A stretch of DNA of 64,000 nucleotides from Hymenobacter cellulosilyticus (GCF_022919215.1 NZ_CP095046.1:682001-746000); one strand, 5' to 3'. Numbered from the stretch's first letter, positions 9,990 to 19,633 are shown. The notes: generated by a model not told the origin, from the letters alone. Translations and numbers: made by a program.

Positions 9990-10883
9990 TCACGGGTACA
10001 TTTCCCGGCTGCTGCTGCGGTACTCGGCCGGGGTCAGGCCGGTTTCGCGCTTAAAGAAGCGACTGAAGTAGGAAGCATCGGCAAAGCCCAGGTCGAAGGC
10101 AATTTCCTTGACCGACTGTTCGGAGTGAAACAGCAGGCGCCGGGCTTCGAGCACCAGGCGTTCCTGAATGTGGGCAATGGCGGGCTTGCCGCTCTGGGCC
10201 TTCACCAACTCGCTCAGGTGCCCGGCCGAAATGTGGAGCAGGGCCGCATAAGCGCCCACCTCGTGCCGCTCCCGAAAGCCTTCCTCAATCCGGGCTCGGA
10301 ATTTCTGCACCAGCAGCTGGTCGGCCGAGGGCTCGGTGCTCGGAAACTGCTCGGTATACAGCCGACTCAGGTAGGTGAGCAGCACAGTCAGGTAGGCCGT
10401 GAGCATGGGCTGCTGCCACTGGCCGGGGCGGTGGTATTCAGCTTCGAGCCGGGCCAGGGTATCTTCCACAAAAGCTACATCGGCCGGCGTGAGCAGCAGT
10501 TCGTGCCCGTTGCGCGGGTTCTGGAGCAGCGGCAGCTGGGCCAGGGCCGCGTTTTGCTGCAAGGCCAGAAACTCGCGGGTGAAAGCCAGGCTGACGCCCC
10601 AGAGCGGCGCAAGCTTCTCCTTGACCTGCAGCTGGCCGGGGCCCGAGAAGTAGAATGTGTTTTCCTTGAGCACGTAGGGCGTCATATCCACCCAGTGCCG
10701 ACTGCCGCCCCGCTGCACAAACACCAGATGGTAATAATCCTTGCGGTGGGGCAGCAGCATATTGGACCGAAAAGACGGCTGCTGGCCTTCCGGCCGCAGC
10801 AGCTGAAACAAGCCGCTGCCGGGCGTACCCTGCGGCGTCAGGGAATACACGGGCACTGGCTGGTCGAGAAGAAGCGTAGGCAT
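9990..10883 (-). CDS. AraC family transcriptional regulator
   Basis: About 297 residues from the ATG at 10883 (a TTG lies two codons earlier). The N-terminal cupin-like sensing domain contains HRKDYYHLVFVQRGG and ENTFYFSGPGQL. The C-terminal domain has two helix-turn-helix motifs: ISAGHLSELVKAQSG and the signature SVKEIAFDLGFADASYFSR followed by FKRETGLTPAEYR, which is the standard AraC/XylS C-terminal consensus. It lies 76 bases upstream of SDR copy 1 on the same strand and probably controls it or the nearby reductases. The effector is unknown. Confidence 0.9.
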   Translation of the reverse strand: MPTLLLDQPVPVYSLTPQGTPGSGLFQLLRPEGQQPSFRSNMLLPHRKDYYHLVFVQRGGSRHWVDMTPYVLKENTFYFSGPGQLQVKEKLAPLWGVSLAFTREFLALQQNAALAQLPLLQNPRNGHELLLTPADVAFVEDTLARLEAEYHRPGQWQQPMLTAYLTVLLTYLSRLYTEQFPSTEPSADQLLVQKFRARIEEGFRERHEVGAYAALLHISAGHLSELVKAQSGKPAIAHIQERLVLEARRLLFHSEQSVKEIAFDLGFADASYFSRFFKRETGLTPAEYRSSSREMYP

Positions 10884-10945
10884 ACCCAAATTTATCGGTT
10901 TGTGGCTACAACCCCGGGGCCGCGGCCGGGCAGGCTTTTACGCAG

Positions 10946-10979
10946 CAGCGGCCAGCGGCTGGTTTGCCGCTGGCCGCTG
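10946..10979 (-). terminator. Hairpin after the aldo/keto reductase gene
   Basis: A 14-bp perfect GC-rich stem pairs 10946-10959 with 10966-10979. It lies 70 bases after the aldo/keto reductase stop and upstream of the AraC gene. No T run follows directly, so termination is tentative. Confidence 0.4.
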
Positions 10980-11048
10980 GGTAGGGCTTCGCTTAATTCC
11001 GGCAAGGCAACGCGTGGCGGTAGCGCTACTGCTCAGCTTGCCACTACT

Positions 11049-11920
11049 TTATCCCAAATACGCCATGTCCTCGGCGCTGAGCTGGATATCGGCGGCGGCC
11101 AGGTTTTCGCGCAGGTGCACCAGCGACGAAGTGCCCGGAATCGGGAGCAGCAGCGGCGACTTGTGCAAGAGCCAGGCAATGTTCAGCTGGGCCTCCATTA
11201 CGCCGCGCTGCCGGGCCAGCTCAGCTAGCTTGTTGCCGCCGTTGGGCAGGCCGTGGACCAGGGAGAAGAACGGCACGAAGGGAATGCCGTGCTGCTCGCA
11301 CAAAGGCAGCACCTCGCCGCCCCGGGTTTCGCCGTGCCCGTCGTTCAGGGTGGTGCGCTGGGCATAGCCGTACATGTTTTCCACGCTGGCCACGTCGCCC
11401 ATCTGCAAGGCGGCGGTCAGCTCTTCGGGGTTCACGTTGCTGATGCCCACGTGCAGGATTTTGCCCTCGCGCTGCATTTCGTACATGGCCCCCATCGACT
11501 CGGCAAAGGGCACGTCGGCGCCCGGCATCACCCGGAAGTGCACCAGCTGAATCTGCTCCTGCCGCAGGGTGCGCAGGTTGTTTTCGATGCTGGTGCGTAG
11601 GTTTTCGGGCGTGTTGAAGGGTATCCAGCTTTTATCGGGCCGGCGGGCGCCGCCCACTTTGGTGCAGATTACCAGGTCGTCGGCGTACGGACACAGGGCC
11701 TCGGCAATGAGGCGGTTGGTGACGTCCTCGCCGTAGTAGTCGGCCGTGTCGATGAAGTTGACGCCACTGGCCACGGCGGTTTTCAGGATTTCCAGGGCCT
11801 GGGGCCGGTCGGCGGGCTCACCCCAGATGCCGGGCCGGTGAGGCGCATGGTGCCGTAGCCCAGGCGGTTGACGGTAAGCGGCCGGGCCGAGTTAGGCGCA
11901 ATAATGAGGGAAGAATGCAT
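11049..11920 (-). CDS. Aldo/keto reductase, frameshifted
   Basis: NADPH-dependent oxidoreductase with a TIM-barrel fold, about 290 residues after correction. The long visible frame starts at 11774 with MASGVNFIDTADYYGED, which holds the catalytic Asp and Tyr. The missing N-terminus (MHSSLIIAPNSARPL, then VNRLGYGTMRLTG) is in another frame from the ATG at 11920, and one extra base near 11832-11836 joins them. Further motifs are HVGISNVN and the C-terminal cofactor loop IPGTSSLVHLREN. It belongs to the group of aldo/keto reductases often annotated as oxidoreductases of unknown substrate. It lies between two AraC/SDR units on the same strand and may be part of a shared carbonyl-detoxifying regulon. 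Confidence 0.85.
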
Positions 11921-12029
11921 GGTGTTGGTTAGAGTGATGAGTACCTAGACGTTTACGGGGCGGATATACTTTCCTGGATCAACAGCCCGGGCCGGCTATA
12001 GCCGAATAAGGCTTGAGCGAAGCCAGCAC

Positions 12030-12767
12030 TTACCAGGGGCTGATGCCCGTATTGGGCGCGTTGTCGTCGCTGAAAAACTGGCCGGTGGGGCCATTCTGCG
12101 CTAGCAGGGCGGCTTTTACCACGCGGGCCGCCGCATCGGGCACCGTACCGGGGCCGCTGTGGTGGTTGAAATCGGTGGCGGTGTAGCCCGGGTCCACGGC
12201 GTTGACTTTGAAGGCCGTCTCGCGCAGCTCGTAGGCCAGCGTAATGGTGTACATGTTCAGGGCGGCCTTAGACGAGTTGTAGGCGGCCACCTTCACGGGG
12301 TAATACTTCCAGGTCGGGTCGGTGTGCAGGGTCAGGGAACCCAGGCCCGAGGTTACGTTGACAATCCGCGGCTCGGCCGACTGCCGCAGCAGATCCAGGA
12401 AAGCCTGCGTCACTTGCACCACGCCAAATACGTTGGTGTCGTAGACCTCTTTGAAAACGGCCACCTCGGTAGTCGCGGCGGGCTGGGGCAGGGCCCCGCT
12501 GAGGCCGGCGTTGTTGATGAGCACGTCGAGTACCGCCGTTTTCTGGCCCACGGCCTCCCGGGCAGCACTTACCGAGGCACCATCGGTTACTTCCAACTGA
12601 ACAGGCTCCACATTTGGCAGGCCTTCGGCGTGCAACTGGGCCACGGCTTGCTCACCTTTCTGCGGGTCACGGCTGCCCAGAAACACGTAGTAGCCCTGTT
12701 GCAGGAGCTGGCGGGCGGTTTCGAAGCCAATGCTTTTGTTGGCGCCGGTGATAAGAGCGTATTTCAT
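12030..12767 (-). CDS. SDR family NAD(P)-dependent oxidoreductase (copy 2)
   Basis: About 245 residues from the ATG at 12767 (MKYALITGANKSIGFE). Motifs are the TGxxxxIG cofactor site, NNAG, NVTSGLGS and the catalytic YNSSKAAL; the segment between them matches copy 1 at 9170-9913 in long identical stretches, so the two arose by duplication. The sequence just upstream (an ACTTTTGTGCTGTTC stretch, 12789-12804 region) is also shared with copy 1, showing that the promoter was duplicated too. The next gene upstream on the same strand is an AraC regulator, as it is for copy 1. Substrate unknown. Confidence 0.88.
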   Translation of the reverse strand: MKYALITGANKSIGFETARQLLQQGYYVFLGSRDPQKGEQAVAQLHAEGLPNVEPVQLEVTDGASVSAAREAVGQKTAVLDVLINNAGLSGALPQPAATTEVAVFKEVYDTNVFGVVQVTQAFLDLLRQSAEPRIVNVTSGLGSLTLHTDPTWKYYPVKVAAYNSSKAALNMYTITLAYELRETAFKVNAVDPGYTATDFNHHSGPGTVPDAAARVVKAALLAQNGPTGQFFSDDNAPNTGISPW

Positions 12768-12894
12768 ACAGAAGGGGTTGCTGATGCGGTGAATGAACAG
12801 CACAAAAGTCCCCCGGAGCCCGCCGGGCTCCTAACCGGATTCAAACGGATGTGTACGAAATTCAAACACCTCTACCCCAGCGTGGGTGAGGCAG

Positions 12895-13812
12895 CTACCC
12901 CGCCCAGCAACGTGCGCAAGGCCGTGGGGTAGTACCCGTCTGCTTTTTAAAGAAGTTGTTGAAATGAGTGGGGTAGGCAAAGCCCAGCCCGTAAGCAATT
13001 TCGGCGGTGCTCCAACTCGTGTGTTGCAGCAGAGCCTTGGCCTCGGTCATCATCCGCTCGGCAATGTGCTCGGAGGTGGTCTTACCGGTCAGGTCGCGCA
13101 CGGCCCGGTTCAGGTGGTTGACGTGCACCGAGAGCTGACGGGCAAAGTCGCCGGGGGTGCGCAGCTGCAGCCCATGAGCGGGCGAGTCGATGGGAAACTG
13201 CCGCTCCAGCAGCCCCTGAAACAGCGTCACAATGCGGGTAGCGGCGTTGGGGTGCTGGTAGTAGGTGGCCTGAGGCTGGAGCTTCAGCGCCTCGTGAATG
13301 ATGAGGTTCAGGTAGTTGCGCACCACTTCCTGCTGGTAGAGGTAGCCTGAGCTAAGTTCCTGCAACATCTTGGCAAACAGGTAGCTTAAGTCGGCGTACT
13401 GGGTTTCGTTAACCAAATACACCGGGTCGGAGCCCAGCCGGAACAGCGGCGACTCCTGCAGGCTGGCTGCTCGGTCGTTGATGATGAGAAACTCCTCGGT
13501 AAACATGCACAGGTAGCCGCCCTGCTCAGCCGAAACCGGTTCCCAGGAGTAAGGAATCAGCGGATTGGAAAACACCAGCGCGGGCCGGTCGATGAGCACG
13601 CCGCGGGTGGCGTAGTTGTAGCGGCTCGTGCCGGTGAGCAGGGAAATCTTGTAGTAGTCGCGCCGGCCGAAGGTGAGTTTGCGGGTGCTGAACTGCTGCC
13701 GCTCATACACATTGATGCGGCCCGAGGCCACGATGGGCGGCAAAGCCCCTATGGGTTGGGCAACGCTGGGATCAGACGGAGGAAGCTCTAGGAAAGATGC
13801 GGGTACGGCCAT
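12895..13812 (-). CDS. AraC family transcriptional regulator, probable C-terminal frameshift
   Basis: About 305 visible residues from the ATG at 13812 (MAVPASFLELPP); an upstream frame to 13908 looks non-coding. The N-terminal sensing half contains GRRDYYKISLLTG and NPLIPYSWEP. The C-terminal HTH pair includes SVHVNHLNRAVRDLTG and STAEIAYGLGFAYPTHFNNFFKKQTG. The visible end RPCARCWAG is not family-like; one extra C near 12920 gives TPTALRTLLGG and a stop at 12872-12874, so the true gene probably spans 12872-13812 (313 residues). It lies 127 bases upstream of SDR copy 2 and is its likely regulator. Confidence 0.85.
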   Translation of the reverse strand: MAVPASFLELPPSDPSVAQPIGALPPIVASGRINVYERQQFSTRKLTFGRRDYYKISLLTGTSRYNYATRGVLIDRPALVFSNPLIPYSWEPVSAEQGGYLCMFTEEFLIINDRAASLQESPLFRLGSDPVYLVNETQYADLSYLFAKMLQELSSGYLYQQEVVRNYLNLIIHEALKLQPQATYYQHPNAATRIVTLFQGLLERQFPIDSPAHGLQLRTPGDFARQLSVHVNHLNRAVRDLTGKTTSEHIAERMMTEAKALLQHTSWSTAEIAYGLGFAYPTHFNNFFKKQTGTTPRPCARCWAG

Positions 13813-14017
13813 GGCCCAAAGTAAGCAATTCAAATCGGCAACGGATGTACCGACTGCCTGGGTTCTGGGTCCGGCGCTTCGCGGGCAAGTCGTGAGGCTA
13901 CTGTTCACTTCCTGCGTAGTTGTCCCCTTCGAATGCGTGTTTTCAGCGCGTAAACCGGTATAAATCCGCGCCTTAACTCCCGTAAAGACTAGCTACTTCT
14001 CCCCTAACGCAGCCTTT

Positions 14018-14516
14018 ATGAAAATGACGACTGGCAAGACCCTACTCTATGGCCTGGCCGCCGGCGCGGCTGGTGTAGCAGCCATGACCCTGGCCGAAAA
14101 GCTGGAGCAGGTCTTCACAAAGCGCCCCGACTCCTACGTGCCCGCCCATACCCTGGAGCGCCTGCTGGGCCTGCCCCACAAGCCCGACGAGGAGCGCCTG
14201 GCCCTGAACTGGACCATGCACTGGGGCAGGGCATTCTAATGGGGCGGCCCGGGCCCTGATGGCCCAGCGCGGCGTGCGGGGACCCGTAGGCTCGTTTCTG
14301 TTTCTGAACCTGCGCCTACTCAACGACCAGACCCTGGAAAACGCCACCGGCGTGGGCGCTCTGCCCTGGACCTGGCCCCGCGACGAGCAGGCTATTGACT
14401 TGGTCCACAAGGCCATCTACGCTTTTACCACCGGCGCCCTCACCGACCGGCTTATTCCCGGGCCCGACCAAACGCCCGTGCCGCGCAAGGGCTGGACGGT
14501 GGGTGAAAAGGCCTAG
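14018..14516 (+). CDS. Hypothetical membrane-associated protein, frameshifted twice
   Basis: About 166 residues after correction. The N-terminus has a short hydrophobic segment (LLYGLAAGAAGVAAMTLAEK). A central part mentions HTLERLLGL and WTMHWGQGILMGAARALMAQRG, where the last stretch spans two one-base gaps in GGGG runs at about 14223-14226 and 14241-14244. The C-terminus contains NDQTLENATGVGALPWTWPRDE and a region of helices ending GWTVGEKA. Adding both bases gives one continuous frame. No family was recognised with certainty. It is followed at 97 bases by the membrane-tailed SDR on the same strand, and both may be in one operon. Confidence 0.6.
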
Positions 14517-14612
14517 GTTTTTCACCCTCAACGTTCTAAACCAACCCGAATAACGCCGGAATTCCTTGCCGGCCAGTCAACACCCGATACTTCCTTTTTC
14601 GTGTATACAGCC

Positions 14613-15758
14613 ATGAATTCAGTAAACAAAAGAGTAGTCGTTATTACCGGAGCCTCCAGCGGCATAGGCCGGGCCACGGCCCTGATGCTGGCCAAGCGCG
14701 GCGACACGGTAGTGCTGGCCGCCCGCGACGCCGAGGCCCTGCAGGAGCTGGCCGAAGAGTGCGAGCAGGTAGGCGGCCACGCCCTGGCCGTCGACATCGA
14801 CGTGGCCGTGGAGCAGCAGGTCAACCAGCTGGCCCGCCAGGCCCTGTACGCATTCGACCGGATTGACGTGTGGATCAACAACGCCGCGGTGAATACGCTG
14901 GGCCGCTTCGAGGACATTCCCACCGCCGACATTCACCGCCTGCTGGAAGTAAACCTGATGGGCACCATTCACGGCACGCGGGCCGTGCTGCCCCACTTCA
15001 AGGCCCGCGGGGAAGGCATCCTGATTAATGTGGCTTCCATGGTGGCTCTTACCGGGCAGCCTTTCGCCGTGCCCTACTCCATCAGCAAGTTCGGGATTCG
15101 GGGGCTGAGCTTGAGCTTGGCTCAGGAGCTGGCCAACCAGCCCGATATCCACGTCTGCACGGTGCTGCCCGCCGTTATCGACACGCCCATCTTCAACCAT
15201 GCGGCCAACTACATGGGGCGGGCCGCCCAGGCTCCCAAGCCCGTGGTGCGGGCCGAGGAAGTAGCCAAAGCCATTACCAAGCTTACCCGCCACCCCAAGA
15301 AAGAGGTAATTGTGGGCAACATGGCCCGCATGAACCGCGCCTGGCGCGCCCTGGCCCCGGACATGTTCGACAAGCAGTTTCACAAGATGATTGACAGTCA
15401 GCACTTCCAGGATGAGCCCCAGGCGCCCACCTCGGGCAACCTCTACGTGCCGGACCGGGAGCTAACGACCATCAGCGGGGGCTGGAAAGATAAGCCGGGC
15501 CAGGAAGGCAAGTCGTCGGGCCTGAAGCGCGCGGCCCAGGTAACGGCCGGGGCCGCCGCCATTAGCGCGACATATCTGCTGGCTACCGCCTTTCTGAACC
15601 GCAAAAAAGAGCCCCAGAAGCTGCTGCCCGCCGCCACGGCAGCCACGAACGAACCGGTAGCCCAAACCGTGGCCACCGTGCAGCAGGCCGTGCCCGCCGA
15701 TGTCGTTTCCGACGCCTTGGCTACCGCAGTATCCGGCAACCATCCGGCGGCCGAGTAA
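14613..15758 (+). CDS. SDR family oxidoreductase with C-terminal membrane tail
   Basis: About 381 residues from the ATG at 14613; a GTG at 14601 is possible. The first 250 residues are a classical SDR: VITGASSGIGRATA, NNAAVN, NVASMVALTG and the catalytic YSISKFGI. Unlike ordinary SDRs it carries about 130 further residues: a linker with LYVPDRELTTISGGW, a hydrophobic segment near residues 300-325 (TAGAAAISATYLLATAFL) and a low-complexity Ala/Val/Thr tail. This suggests anchoring to the inner membrane with the enzyme in the cytoplasm. Similar long SDRs are common in stress-related clusters of Bacteroidota. Substrate unknown. Confidence 0.85.
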   Translation: MNSVNKRVVVITGASSGIGRATALMLAKRGDTVVLAARDAEALQELAEECEQVGGHALAVDIDVAVEQQVNQLARQALYAFDRIDVWINNAAVNTLGRFEDIPTADIHRLLEVNLMGTIHGTRAVLPHFKARGEGILINVASMVALTGQPFAVPYSISKFGIRGLSLSLAQELANQPDIHVCTVLPAVIDTPIFNHAANYMGRAAQAPKPVVRAEEVAKAITKLTRHPKKEVIVGNMARMNRAWRALAPDMFDKQFHKMIDSQHFQDEPQAPTSGNLYVPDRELTTISGGWKDKPGQEGKSSGLKRAAQVTAGAAAISATYLLATAFLNRKKEPQKLLPAATAATNEPVAQTVATVQQAVPADVVSDALATAVSGNHPAAE

Positions 15759-16194
15759 GCTGGGCCGGCAGAAGCTCGAAACCTGCCTGCTTAAAAGAAG
15801 GGCATCAAGCTAAGGAATACATCCGGCGTGCCCCCTTTTCATTTCGGGTCATAACAGCCCGCTTGAACTCCTGCCACTGTGGGGGTTCGGGTGGGCTGTT
15901 CTGCGTATAGAGCAGCAGCGGCTGTATATTCTCTGGAGCCCCCGCGGCCGGAATTATCCAGCCTAAACTGCTGTTGCGTGCTATTGGTCTGCTCCCGGCT
16001 TTCCCCGCCGCATTCAGCCTTGGCAGGAACCCAATTTTTACGCTGGCTTTACTGCCCAACCAAGGCGTACCCTGTTCAGCTTGGCACTGTTCCCAGGGAA
16101 TATACCTGCCTGGCTATATCTGAGGCAACTCGGCTTATCTGAATGCGTAGGGAAAGCCGCACCCGAGCCCGGGGCCGTTTACATTCCCAAACCT
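15759..16194. other. Gene-free stretch before the patatin gene
   Basis: About 436 bases. Open frames on both strands here are short, lack family features and overlap each other, so I see no gene. The patatin frame is open from 16081, but that part does not look like a signal peptide. No convincing hairpin or repeat was found. It must hold the patatin gene promoter. Confidence 0.5.
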
Positions 16195-18530
16195 ATGCGC
16201 AACCTATACTGCTGGCTCCTGCTTTTGCTGGTTTCGGCCCTTTCTATATCTCCCGTTTCGGCCCAGAAAGTGGGCCTGGTGCTCAGCGGCGGCGGCGCCA
16301 AGGGCCTGGCCCACGTGGGCGTACTCAAGCAGCTGGAGAAAAACCGGGTGCCCATCGACTACATCGTGGGCACCAGCATGGGCGCCATCGTGGGCGCCCT
16401 CTACGCGGCGGGCTACTCGCCCAAGGAAATCGAGGAAATCGTGCTCAAGCCCGAGTTTCAGAACTGGGTGTCGGGCACGCCGCTCGAAGGCAAGGTCTAC
16501 AACTACTACGACGTGGACCCCACCCCCGCCGCCCTGCACCTGCGTCTGGCCGTGGATTCGACCCTGAAAACCCGAGTGACGCCCAAGCTCGTCGACGACG
16601 TGACGCTTAACTACGTGCTGGCCACCATGCTGGCTCCGGCCGGCGCCATTTCCAACTACGACTTCAACAACCTACTGGTCCCCTACCGGGCCGTGGCTTC
16701 CGAAGTCTTTACCCGGGAGAAAGTGGTGCAGCGCAGCGGTTCCCTGTCGGATGCGGTACGCAACTCTATGGCGTTTCCGCTGGCTTTCCGCCCCATCCGC
16801 CAGGCCGACGGCCGCTACCTCTTCGACGGGGCTGTGGTGGACAACTTCCCCACCGGCGTAATGCGCGACGAGTTTAAGCCCGATATCATCATCGGGGTGA
16901 ACGTAGGCGACGTGGCCTTCAACAAGTACCCCAAGGAGAAAGACGACCAGCTGCTGACCAGCACCCTGATTTTCCTGGGCTCCAACGTGGCCGATACGAC
17001 TTCGGTGGGCAAAAACGGTATTTTCATTCAGCCCGACCTGGACGGCATCACGGCCGCCGACTTCAACAAGGTGCGGCAGCTGGTGCAGCTTGGCGAGCAG
17101 GCCGCCGACAAGAAGATGGAGCTCATGCTCAAGCGGGTGCAGCGGCGCGAAGATACCCTGGCGCTGCAGCAGCGCCGCCGGGCTTTCCAGGACAAGGCGC
17201 CCCGCCCCGACTTCAAGCAGATAACCGTGCAGGGCCTGCCCCGGCAGCAGCAGGATTTCGTACGGCGCTTCTTCGTGCGCAACGGCACCAGCTACTCTCC
17301 CGGCGACATCGAGGAAGGTTACTACCGCCTGGTCAACAACGACTTCTTCAACAACGTGTATCCCCGCATCCGCTACGACCAGAAGCAGGAAGGCTACGTG
17401 CTCGGCATTGATGCGCGCCAGAACAGCAACCTCACCGCCGACCTGGGCGTGATGCTCTCGACCCGCTCGATGAACAACTTCTACATCGGCGGGGCCTACC
17501 GCTACCTGAACCGCTACCTCTACACCGTGCGGGCCGATGCCACCATCGGGCGCTTCTACAACGGGGCCCGGGGCTCGTTCCGCATCAGTATTCCGGGCCG
17601 GATTCCGCTGTATTTCGAGCCCACGGTAACCTTCAACAACTTCAACTACCAGGATACCGGCGGCCTGCTGGGCTCCACGGCCCAGAACACCCAGCTCAGC
17701 CAGCGCGACTTCAAAACCGAGCTGCAGATTGGCTTCAGCCCCAACTACCGCAGCCGCTATACCCTGAGCGGGGCCTGTTCACGAACCGTGACCAGTACGC
17801 CAATACCGACGAAATTAGCTCCAACGCCAGCCTCGACCTGGACCGCCTGCAGGGCCTTACCGCCGCCGGCCGCTTCGAGCGCAACTCCCTGAACCGCCGG
17901 CAGTACGCCGTCAGTGGCCGCCGCGCCGACTTCAGCGTGCGGGCCGTGTCGGCGCAGGAGAAGTACACGCCCGGCACCACCGCCGGCGACCTGACCGAGC
18001 GCAGCCGTACTCATAATTTCCTGAAGGGCAGCCTGTTTATCGAGCAGTACTTCACTTTCAACAAAGTCGATTCGGTGGGGCGCAAGGTGAATGCCTGGGG
18101 CTATATCTTTGATGCTGTGGCTACTACCCAGGGCCCGTTTGCTACCTATCGGGCTTCGCTCACCTCAGCCCCGGTTTTCCTGCCCCTGCCCGATTCCCGC
18201 ACCTTGTTCCTGGACCGTTACCGGGGCACGGCCTACGCGGCCGTGGGCCTGCGCTACACCCGCGCCGTGCTAGGCCCGGTGGAGTGGCGTACCGAAATCT
18301 ACGGGCACGTGCTGGTGCGGCAGTGGGAGCGGCAGGAAGGCAACACCCTGCTGGCTGAGCGCGGCAATACCGTTAGCCGGCCCTACCTCACGGCCATGAC
18401 CGGCTTCGTGTATCAAACCCCCGTGGGCCCGGCCTCCCTGCAATTCATTCACTACGACGACGCCGACAACAAATTCGGCGTGTTTGCCCACATCGGCTAC
18501 GTCCTCTTCCGCGACCGGTCGTTAGATTAG
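16195..18530 (+). CDS. Patatin-like phospholipase with outer membrane barrel (PlpD-type), frameshifted
   Basis: Predicted type Vd-like protein of about 778 residues. A signal peptide (MRNLYCWLLLLLVSAL, cleavage after SAQ) starts at the ATG at 16195. The patatin domain has the oxyanion site SGGGAKG (residues 31-37), the nucleophile in GTSMG (Ser61) and the dyad Asp in FDGAVVDN (Asp211), so it is probably an active serine lipase. A POTRA-like segment near residues 345-410 (KQITVQGLPRQQQDF, FVRNGTSYSPGDIEEGYYRL) leads into a long beta-barrel. The frame breaks in the GGGG at 17770-17773; one base joins YTLSGG to LFTNRDQYANTDE. The natural end at 18530 is FRDRSLD. The lipase domain would be translocated or displayed at the surface. 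Confidence 0.85.
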
Positions 18531-18785
18531 GTGGTGAAATAGTGAGATGGTGAGTAGTGAGTTAAAATCTCGTGTCATGGCGAGCGAAGCGCGGCCATCC
18601 GTCCTCTGCGCAGTACGACCTGCTCTTTTACCAGAAAGCCCTTTTCCGTTGCTTACGAGAAAGGGCTTTTCACTTTAAGAGGCGCAGCACATTTCAGAGG
18701 ACGGATTGCTTCGTTCCTCGCCATGACACGAGTTTTTAACTCACTACTCACCATTTCACCTCTTCACCATTTCACTACTTCGCCA
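18531..18785. repeat. Octamer tracts (GGTGAAAT-like) flanking repeat element A
   Basis: A left tract at 18533-18566 is made of units such as GGTGAAAT, AGTGAGAT and GGTGAGTA. A right tract at 18737-18783 is made of the reverse complement (CTCACCAT, TTCACC, TTCACCAT). Together with element A between them they form one large imperfect palindrome filling the gap between the patatin gene and the aquaporin gene. The stop codon of the aquaporin gene lies inside the right tract. Confidence 0.7.
18571..18730. repeat. GTCAT palindromic repeat element, copy A
   Basis: A 160-bp element bounded by CGTGTCATGGCGAGC and its reverse-complement counterpart GCCATGACACG. It contains a second internal hairpin with the arms AAAGCCCTTTT and AAAGGGCTTTT, and the inner words GGCCATCCGTCCTCT and AGAGGACGGATTGC. 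The same composition occurs at 24715, 29453 and 55393. Copies A and B have the same internal orientation; the other two are reversed. Confidence 0.8.
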
Positions 18786-19615
18786 CCTCCTGCGGGTACA
18801 CTGGTGGCTCGGTAGCGTGGGGGGTGGTGGCGTGGGGCTGTCGGGGCGGCCTCGCAGCCGGCCAGGATGGCGCAGGCAAGATTCTGGCCTTTGTAAACCT
18901 TGTTGAAAAAGACGGTAGCCAGCAGCATGGCCGCTATGGGAGCCACCCAGTAGAGCCACAGACCGGTGTAGCTCTGGGCGGCCACGGCGCTGCCCAGGGT
19001 GCGGGCCGGGTTGAGGCTCATACTCGACAGCGGGCTTTCGAAGGTGATATACAGCAGTAGCAGTGCGCCAATCAGCCAGCCGGTCGACTTTTTTAGCCGC
19101 TCGTGGTGCAGGGCCAGCAGCATGACCACCATCAGGATAAAGGAAATGACGAACTCCGCGCCGAAAGCCACTAGCTGCCCGTGCTTCTTGGGCTCGGTTA
19201 CCAGATAATCGACGGCCGGGTGCGCGAAGGTGGCGCCCAGCGTCAGCTTGAGCAGCTGCCCCATCAGCAGGCCGCCGGCCAGCTGGGCCAGCATGTACCA
19301 CAAAGCGTCGGCCCGCCGGATTTTGCCCAGCTGCCAGAAGGCAATGGTCACGGCCGGGTTGATGTGGGCTCCCGACTTCTTGCCCCACGGATTATACACC
19401 AGCACCACGATAACCAGGCCCATACCCAGCCCAATACCGGCCCGGCGCAGCAAATCCTGGTCGGCCAGGGCCTGATACACCGGGGAAGCCGGGTGCTCAA
19501 ACAGGATGGTAAGCAGCGTGCCGCAAAGCATAAAAAAGCCGATGCCCGCCGCCTCGGCCGCGTAGTACGGCCAGTGCCGGCTCCAGGCGCGGCGCATTTC
19601 AAAGAAAAAGGTCAT
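18764..19615 (-). CDS. MIP/aquaporin family channel
   Basis: Six-helix inner membrane channel of about 283 residues for water or small neutral solutes. Both NPA half-helix motifs are present: HINPAVTIAFW at about residue 85 and SLNPARTLGSA at about residue 200. The C-terminal 25 residues after the last helix (CAILAGCEAAP onward) look unlike the family. They end E-V-V-K-W, encoded by the octamer tract that also supplies the TGA stop, so the repeat has probably altered or extended the end of the gene. The selectivity filter residues cannot be assigned safely, so aquaporin versus glycerol facilitator is open. Confidence 0.88.
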   Translation of the reverse strand: MTFFFEMRRAWSRHWPYYAAEAAGIGFFMLCGTLLTILFEHPASPVYQALADQDLLRRAGIGLGMGLVIVVLVYNPWGKKSGAHINPAVTIAFWQLGKIRRADALWYMLAQLAGGLLMGQLLKLTLGATFAHPAVDYLVTEPKKHGQLVAFGAEFVISFILMVVMLLALHHERLKKSTGWLIGALLLLYITFESPLSSMSLNPARTLGSAVAAQSYTGLWLYWVAPIAAMLLATVFFNKVYKGQNLACAILAGCEAAPTAPRHHPPRYRATSVPAGGGEVVKW

Positions 19616-19633
19616 TCCTGGTTGAAGTAAAGC

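Noticed and set aside
9876..11228. Plus-strand open frame of 450 codons opposite the AraC gene
   Set aside because: The AraC gene on the other strand has clear family motifs; this frame has none and no plausible start.
15805..16142. Short frames on both strands before the patatin gene
   Set aside because: They overlap each other, are short, and lack any recognisable feature.
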